DNA of 64,000 nucleotides from Musa acuminata AAA Group (lineage: Eukaryota; Streptophyta; Magnoliopsida; Zingiberales; Musaceae). The stretch is taken from positions 16,463,501 through 16,527,500 of the forward strand of contig NC_088354.1 of assembly GCF_036884655.1 (NCBI RefSeq), read 5' to 3'. A program made the translations under genes and the position numbers. Positions within the stretch are counted from its first letter, which is position 1. Every line of letters starts with the position of its first letter. The notes beneath the pieces are model-generated. The model made no database searches and was not told where the DNA came from. It was given only the letters and a program-made list of their open reading frames with translations. Of this stretch, positions 58,601-64,000 are shown one piece after another.

Positions 58601-59425
58601 TCAATATTTAATATGCATGAAACATACTAATCATAATCTTAAATATCTTAATTACTCTCTAATTAAAGAAAATGAATACATACCTCTTGATTAGAAAGTT
58701 CTTCCTCTTAATCTTCCCAAATTTTGATTAATTCACAAATCGTTGTTTTATAGAGTTTAGGAGAAAAAAAAAAGGTTTGAGAAAGAATTTAAGAGAGTAT
58801 AATGAAATAAGGGAGTGAAGAATGACTTAAATAGAATGAGAAAAAACTCCAATGGTAAAATTGACCATTGGAAAGCACTGTAATACTACTATAGTGCAAT
58901 ACTACTATAGTGCAATCGACCGTTACCGAGTTGTATCGAGCGATAACGATCGAAATCAACCGTTACCGAGTTGTGCCGAACGGTAACGATCAAAATTTTG
59001 ATCGTTACTGCCCAATATTACCCTGTATCGTCCGATACGAGATTTTTTTAAACGTACCACCCGATAGCGAACGATCCATATACCAATAGCCTGTTGAATC
59101 GATACATACTACCCGTACCAAACGGTACAATTCGATATTGCAGACCTTGGTCCTGACATTCTACAACTAAAACATCGTAGGCTCAATAGGAGCAGCAAAG
59201 GGTCACGTTGAGTCAAAGCCAACAGGTTTAATGTTAACATTGAAATAAGTGAAACAGACGACGATTTGGAGTGATAATGAGTGCTGATGTTTTTGAAAGA
59301 TGTTGCTGATTTAGAAACCATGCAAATAGCCGAAACACTTTCAAGCCTTTTTTTATTGCACAGCATTGTTCCAATTTGTATCTAAGACTTGAATACAAAA
59401 ATCGGAGATGCTTTAAGAATCATAG

Positions 59426-59640
59426 TTTAGAAGATTTGGGAGTTCACCACCTTCGGTTATATTACTTGCATGGAAGGGTGACAATCTATTTGCATGCGAG
59501 ATAACGTCGAGGAGTCTTGGCAAGCTCATGAGCCCAATGAATCGAGACATTGCCAGCCTCGAGCAGCTTGATGTCGCGCACAACTTCTTGTCGGGTTGCA
59601 TTCCTGAGTCTATCTGCGAGCACCCAAACATACAATGTTT
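59426..59640 (+). pseudogene. LRX/PEX leucine-rich-repeat extensin fragment
   Basis: An open stretch of about 70 codons reads FGSSPPSVILLAW... then DIASLEQLDVAHNFLSGCIPESICEHPNI. The SLEQLDVAHN-LSG-IPESIC wording is characteristic of the LRR domain of leucine-rich-repeat extensins and pollen extensins. A stop precedes it (59423) and the next homologous segment is missing; a (GA)n tract begins 10 bp later. Only a scrap of one LRR domain is present, with a middle part that does not match, so it is a gene relic. Confidence 0.7.
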
Positions 59641-59647
59641 TGGAGAA

Positions 59648-59650
<3 letters not shown>

Positions 59651-59683
<33 letters not shown>
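59651..59683. repeat. (GA)n microsatellite
   Basis: About sixteen GA units directly following the LRX-like scrap. Confidence 0.95.
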
Positions 59684-59686
<3 letters not shown>

Positions 59687-59941
59687 AAACAGTATGCTAA
59701 TCCGTTGACATATTATGGAAAAATAAATAAGAATATCGGAGAAACGCTTCCATAGTTCGCAGTGGTCATTCCTCCCAAGACATAAAAATGTCATCGGCTC
59801 AGCAAGACCGGTCCACGGGGACTCCAAGCTGCGAGATTAGAAAATTGATCTGCAGATAAACTATACGAGAATGATGCAATAAGGCAACTGATGAAATAAC
59901 GAATGCTATGTGACAGATTATGCACCTAATAACCCAATTAA

Positions 59942-62889
59942 TCAGCAGAGATGAGCCCAATCAGGATAAGGGCATTCGTAACTCCAACCAGGTCCCGAAT
60001 ACCGGACACAATGGAGCCATATACCTTCCTCATCTTCATCATACCTGTAAGAGACGTATATGAAGAAGACATCAACAAGGCCAAAACAAAGAGCATTCAG
60101 ATAATCAAATGCAGACCAGCAAAATCTTGAAAGGGAAATCATTTGCAATGTAATTGGTAATATAGGATTAGTAAATGAAAATTGATCTAATATAACACAA
60201 TTGCAATTTGTTAAAAAGACTCAGGGAGAGCACCAAAGAATCAACATGTGCTCAGATCAGCTGACAGAACTTATGGCATGGGAGCACAATACTTTAAATC
60301 AATTTTCAGTTGCCGACAAAGTAACTAGTATTTGTTAATCTTTGCTTCTGTTGGCCATCTTTTCCAATAACATCACATTTGAATAAAATTAGCGTGTCAG
60401 ATTAGTTCTTGCTTCATAGCAAGACCCAGGGTGTTCTCTAATTTACTTTTGTAAGACTGTTTGCATCCATATTTTAGTAGTTACCATTTCATTAAACTTC
60501 TGTTGATTTATAGCAGATGCAACATTCGAGAATAGGACTTAATCAAATCTAGATGACCAAATGTTATTCCTAAACATCATGCATGTTGCTGAAGAATCTA
60601 AATTAAATTATCATACCAAATAACCATACATTCTAGTAGGCGTCATATAAATAAGAGAACAACAGACACGAGGAACAAAAATATTGCAATGGCCGATATA
60701 ATGAGAGAAACCATACCCCTTGGGAGGCAAATTTGGACAATTAGTGCACATAGGATCGATACTGAATTCTTCACTGGCAGAATCTTCAGCAAAGGAATAA
60801 TCTTTATGAGAATTAGACATTGGTGGCTTGCATGTCCCTGAGGCAGCTCTATCAGCTCCAACTCCATTAGCAGAACGGGAAGGAACATCCTCAGAACGGT
60901 ATAGCATGTCATTAGCTATAGGATGGCCTGCACATTGGAGATGCACACGTATCTGCATGATTACAAAATTGAGTAGACAATCACATAAATATCTTAAATT
61001 GAAACACAAAAGATGCATAAATATGACAGAAAGAAAGTTGTGAAACAAGAAGGTTCCTTGCTTGAAAAAAGAAATGGACATTTAACCATCACTGACATAT
61101 GTTATAGATACTTGCCACCATCTCAGGCAAAATCACAGGCATTTGCTATTTATTTATCTCGGTAATAAGTTTGAAATGTATCACCAAGTATGTAAGAACA
61201 CAAGCATGCCTAGAACTATGGTAATGCACAGATAGTGAAGTCACAGTGGGGGAATAATGTTGTAGCTTCAAAAGATACATGATAAGATCACAAAAAACAG
61301 CAACCCTGTTTAAAGCAAAACAACAATTTAAATTGCTTGAAAGTCAATGGCTGTGATTCATCACTGAGAATTTCATTTCGAAATAAATAAATAATTGTCA
61401 GTTAAAATTGCTATTAGCTAGAGAAAATATGAAGTAGACTAACACTGTCAAATGTAGAACAATTTACAGTACAAGCAAATTTGGAGTTTGTTTATGAACC
61501 CTTTTATATTTAGAGGGAGGCCAGGATCAACCAAATCATGGTGGAGATGCTGGACAGAGGAGAATTAAAAGCAACAGACTTTGTTGGGGTCTATTGTGCA
61601 TGACCTTCATATATATGCATACGGACTTCATAAAAGGTTCTCTTCCAGCATATTGATATAGAACAGAAAGAAGAGGAAAGAGAGAGCAAAAGAGCAAGAG
61701 AGGAGTGTCTGAGACTCCAAGAGAGGAGATGCAAGTTTATTCAAATCTGAACTGTTTTATCCATTGATAAATTCCACTATTTATAGGGGTTTAGGAACCT
61801 TAGTACAATAATGAATACAATCAATGAAGATAGTGATCCCCAAGAATAACCTCCAAGACTTCCTCCTTTGACTTCTAGGAAATTGTATGTCTTTTGAAAA
61901 CCCAAAATGCAACTTCTAAGAGAACTAAATAGCTTTAAAAAACTTATCACAGCTGAGAAGAAAAAAAAAGTGCACTTAATACAAAGGTACCAAAGTCATC
62001 ACCTAAAAAGACCAAAAGACTCTTCATTTTTTTACACAACTCTTTCTAGGCCAGCTATTTCATGATTTTTTGCAGATTTCTTTGCCAAGAATAAACTCTT
62101 CTAAAATCCTTTATAAACCTAGAGTTCTCCATCACATATATACATATACATTTTGACAGCATGCTTATTAGAATTAAATGCTTGTACTATGCATGGTTGG
62201 ACATTGTAGGCGAAAGGAAGGACAGGAATCAGAGTCTATTCCCTGCTGTTCTGATATTCCTGTGCAGTTGTATATCTTGAATAATGGAGGTGAAGGGTCG
62301 CATTCTTCAGTGTAATCAAGATCTAGGCTGCTCTTTGGTTGTGTTTGGAAGCTTTTTGGGCAAGACAGTTATTTTTAAACTGCTTACTTTTGCTGTGGGT
62401 TGTGTTTTGCTTAAACTAAGCAACTATCCAGGAATCTAGGTAACACCACCTCAAGCTGTTTTCTTGTTTCTACTTCTAATCCAATAAATACATTGAAAAT
62501 GCTAGAAACTGGGAACCAAAAATCTAAACCTAGAACTGGATCAAACCAAATAGAAAAAAATGGTCAAAGGAGAATATCAAATAGCTACATAATATTCTCA
62601 TAACAAGTTTTTTACAAAATTATCAGCCACAAAAGAAACAAAAAATCATGCTTGTGGGAATGTTAAGAAACTTCTTTAAATAGCATCCAGAAAGGTATAC
62701 ATATACCAGATTTCAGTTATCAATGAGAAGAAAATCCTATTCATTGAACAAAACACCCTGTACCTGATGAGTGCGTCCGGTGACTGGTTTACACAAAACT
62801 AGACTGTACTTTCCATTGGTATTAATCCGAGTAAACTTTGTGCATGCAGTCTTTCCTTTGAAGGCTTTATCAATGCAACTCTCATTAAT
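59942..62889 (-). CDS. RNA pseudouridine synthase 7-like, C-terminal three exons (gene continues past the right edge)
   Basis: Minus-strand exons 62889-62764, 60952-60717 and 60044-59942 (stop TGA) join in frame to 154 codons. They read [12 protein letters not shown] ... [12 protein letters not shown], then [18 protein letters not shown], a variable Ser-rich stretch, [15 protein letters not shown], and [22 protein letters not shown]. The GRTHQIRVHLQ-GHPI block is the RluA-family signature for enzymes that turn uridine to pseudouridine in RNA. The CTxCPNL and YECPYPDW ending is specific to the plant synthase 7 type. The catalytic HRLD-T motif and the N-terminus must lie upstream, beyond 62889 and probably beyond 64000; I saw no further exon inside the window. 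The intron of about 1.8 kb (60953-62763) contains an LTR-like insertion. Confidence 0.9.
61580..62150 (-). mobile_element. Possible LTR-type insertion in the pseudouridine-synthase intron
   Basis: On the minus strand a TATAAATAG box (about 61780-61790) is followed by a CTCTCTTGGAGTCTC / CTCTTGCTCTTTTGCTCTC leader, the usual look of a plant LTR or TRIM promoter and R region. The ends could not be fixed, so both boundaries and the identity are tentative. Confidence 0.35.
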
Positions 62890-64000
62890 CTGCACAATAG
62901 AATATTACGACATTTGAAATTTCTATTAACAATGGCACTGTTTTAGTTAAAATGAAAGTGAAACCAGAGCACTGAACGATCATTCACAAGGCACAATCTA
63001 GAAACTATAAAAGATACAAAAGTACAAAAAGTGTGGCTAGAAACGTAATAGAAAACTTAGAACCAGACCACTGACTGGTCCACTCAACTTATTGCATCAA
63101 TTTCATTAAAAGAGCCAAATGGAAAAGCTGGCCCACCCCGTTCGTGGATAATTTTGCTCAAGCCGGCCAAGTTAAATAAAATTGCTCAATTTTGACAGCA
63201 TGATAAAGATTACTAAGATACCCTCCACTTAAACATTTCTTATTATTTGGAGCATATATACGTCAATTTCAAATTAGAATTGAGGGGAGAAAGGAAGTGC
63301 ACCTTTTCACCCAACCACCCTCTTTCCACCCCTTCCCCATCCTCTCTGCCCCTCATCTCCCTCTTGTCTCCTCTCCATGCCCTCCTCTCCTGTATCCCCA
63401 CCTCTCCGCTTCTGCATCTCCCTCCAGCTGTCCATCCTCTCCACCCCTCCTCTCCCTCTGACCACCCCCTTTCCCGCCCCTCATCTCCAATGTCCTTTGT
63501 CCATCTTCTCTCCATTCAACCACCCTCTCTCTCCATCCCCTCCGCTCTCATTTCCCTCTCTCTACTTCATCTCCCTCCAGCTACCATTCTCTCTCCACCC
63601 CTCCTCTCAAAGGTTCTATCTCCGCCTCCTCTTCCTCCAATCACCCCTTTCCCTTTGGTCTTCTCTCACACTCTATTTATCTTCCTTCAGCCTCTCTCCT
63701 ACCATCGATTGCTATTCTCTCTGACGAGGTCTCCCCTTGATCCACTCCTCTTCCTTTGATTGCTCTCCTTTGTCCAGCCATCTTCTCCATTGCTATCCTC
63801 TCCATGGCTATCTTCTGCATTCTCCTTATTATACCCCATTATATAAAGTTTCACTTTAACCTTAAACATATGTGTCAGTTATATCCATACCAATATTCTT
63901 GCTTAAAAAATTGGATTGCATATCCACATTATTTATTTGAATCTCAATGAAAAAGAACCCACGTCATTTTTGTTTACATATCATGTTTCTATGAAAACAA
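62890..64000. other. Intron or upstream region of the pseudouridine-synthase gene; polypyrimidine block
   Basis: No exon recognised. 63290-63760 is an almost pure C/T block on the plus strand with imperfect repeats of CATCTCCCTCCAGCT-CCAT-CTCTCCACCCCTCCTCTC. It gives long proline/serine/leucine open frames that are compositional artefacts. The sequence returns to AT-rich from about 63830. Confidence 0.5.

Larger units (their letters stand above)
54236..59149 (-). mobile_element. hAT-superfamily DNA transposon (4914 bp), decayed
   Basis: Terminal inverted repeats CAAGGTTCACAATATCG (54236-54252) and, on the other strand, CAAGGTCTGCAATATCG (59133-59149) match at 14 of 17 positions. An 8-bp target-site duplication GTCCCAAC (54228-54235) / GTCCTGAC (59150-59157) differs by two transitions. 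Eight-bp duplications are diagnostic of hAT. Both ends are packed with GGTAC/GTACC and GTTACCG-type subterminal repeats. The transposase lies on the minus strand and is broken. Confidence 0.9.

Noticed and set aside
63247..63759. 170-codon proline/serine-rich open frame
   Set aside because: Stop codons are rare in a pyrimidine-only block; the composition explains it.

Overview
The window is nuclear DNA from a flowering plant, most likely a commelinid monocot (a Musaceae-like genome is my guess, not shown). The signs are spliced NAC, receptor-like cytoplasmic kinase and pseudouridine-synthase genes, an intron-free GC-rich WD40 gene typical of monocots, and heavy nested LTR retrotransposon content. 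There is nothing prokaryotic: no operons and no CRISPR.

Layout. 1-2.1 kb: a single-exon WD40 gene of the JINGUBANG type (582-2099, +). 2.1-5.3 kb: eroded DNA with a minus-strand Ty1-copia RT/RNase H relic. 5.3-35.0 kb: a nested retrotransposon block. Three minus-strand Sirevirus-like LTRs (A, B, C; A being rightmost) are joined by gag stubs. LTR B is split by an old plus-strand Sirevirus (E1, 7774-15342). The gag of A is split by a young minus-strand copia (16125-22098, TSD CTAAG). LTR A is split by an unclassified 2.1-kb insertion (23145-25239) that carries an array of hairpins sharing one 11-nt loop. A foldback element (26135-26846) and a complete, nearly intact Sirevirus (D, 26868-35017, TSD CTTTA) follow.

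35-43.3 kb: repeat-like DNA, a (TA)n tract, a three-exon NAC gene of VNI2/ANAC083 type (37688-38553, +), and a two-exon TIM8-like relic with an intact-looking promoter (41709-43307). 44.8-51.5 kb: a five-exon PBS1-like kinase (minus) keeping the GDKSHVS activation-segment motif. 51.9-52.5 kb: a second foldback element. 54.2-59.1 kb: a decayed hAT transposon with TIRs and an 8-bp TSD. 59.4-59.7 kb: an LRX/PEX leucine-rich-repeat scrap ending in a GA microsatellite. 59.9-64 kb: the 3' half of an RNA pseudouridine synthase 7-like gene (minus), which runs off the right edge.

The host genes look functionally unrelated: pollen or growth control, transcription, immune signalling, RNA modification. 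The most unusual signal is the hairpin array at 24.6-25.05 kb. Exon coordinates come from reading splice sites and family conservation by eye. LTR substitution counts are hand counts and approximate.
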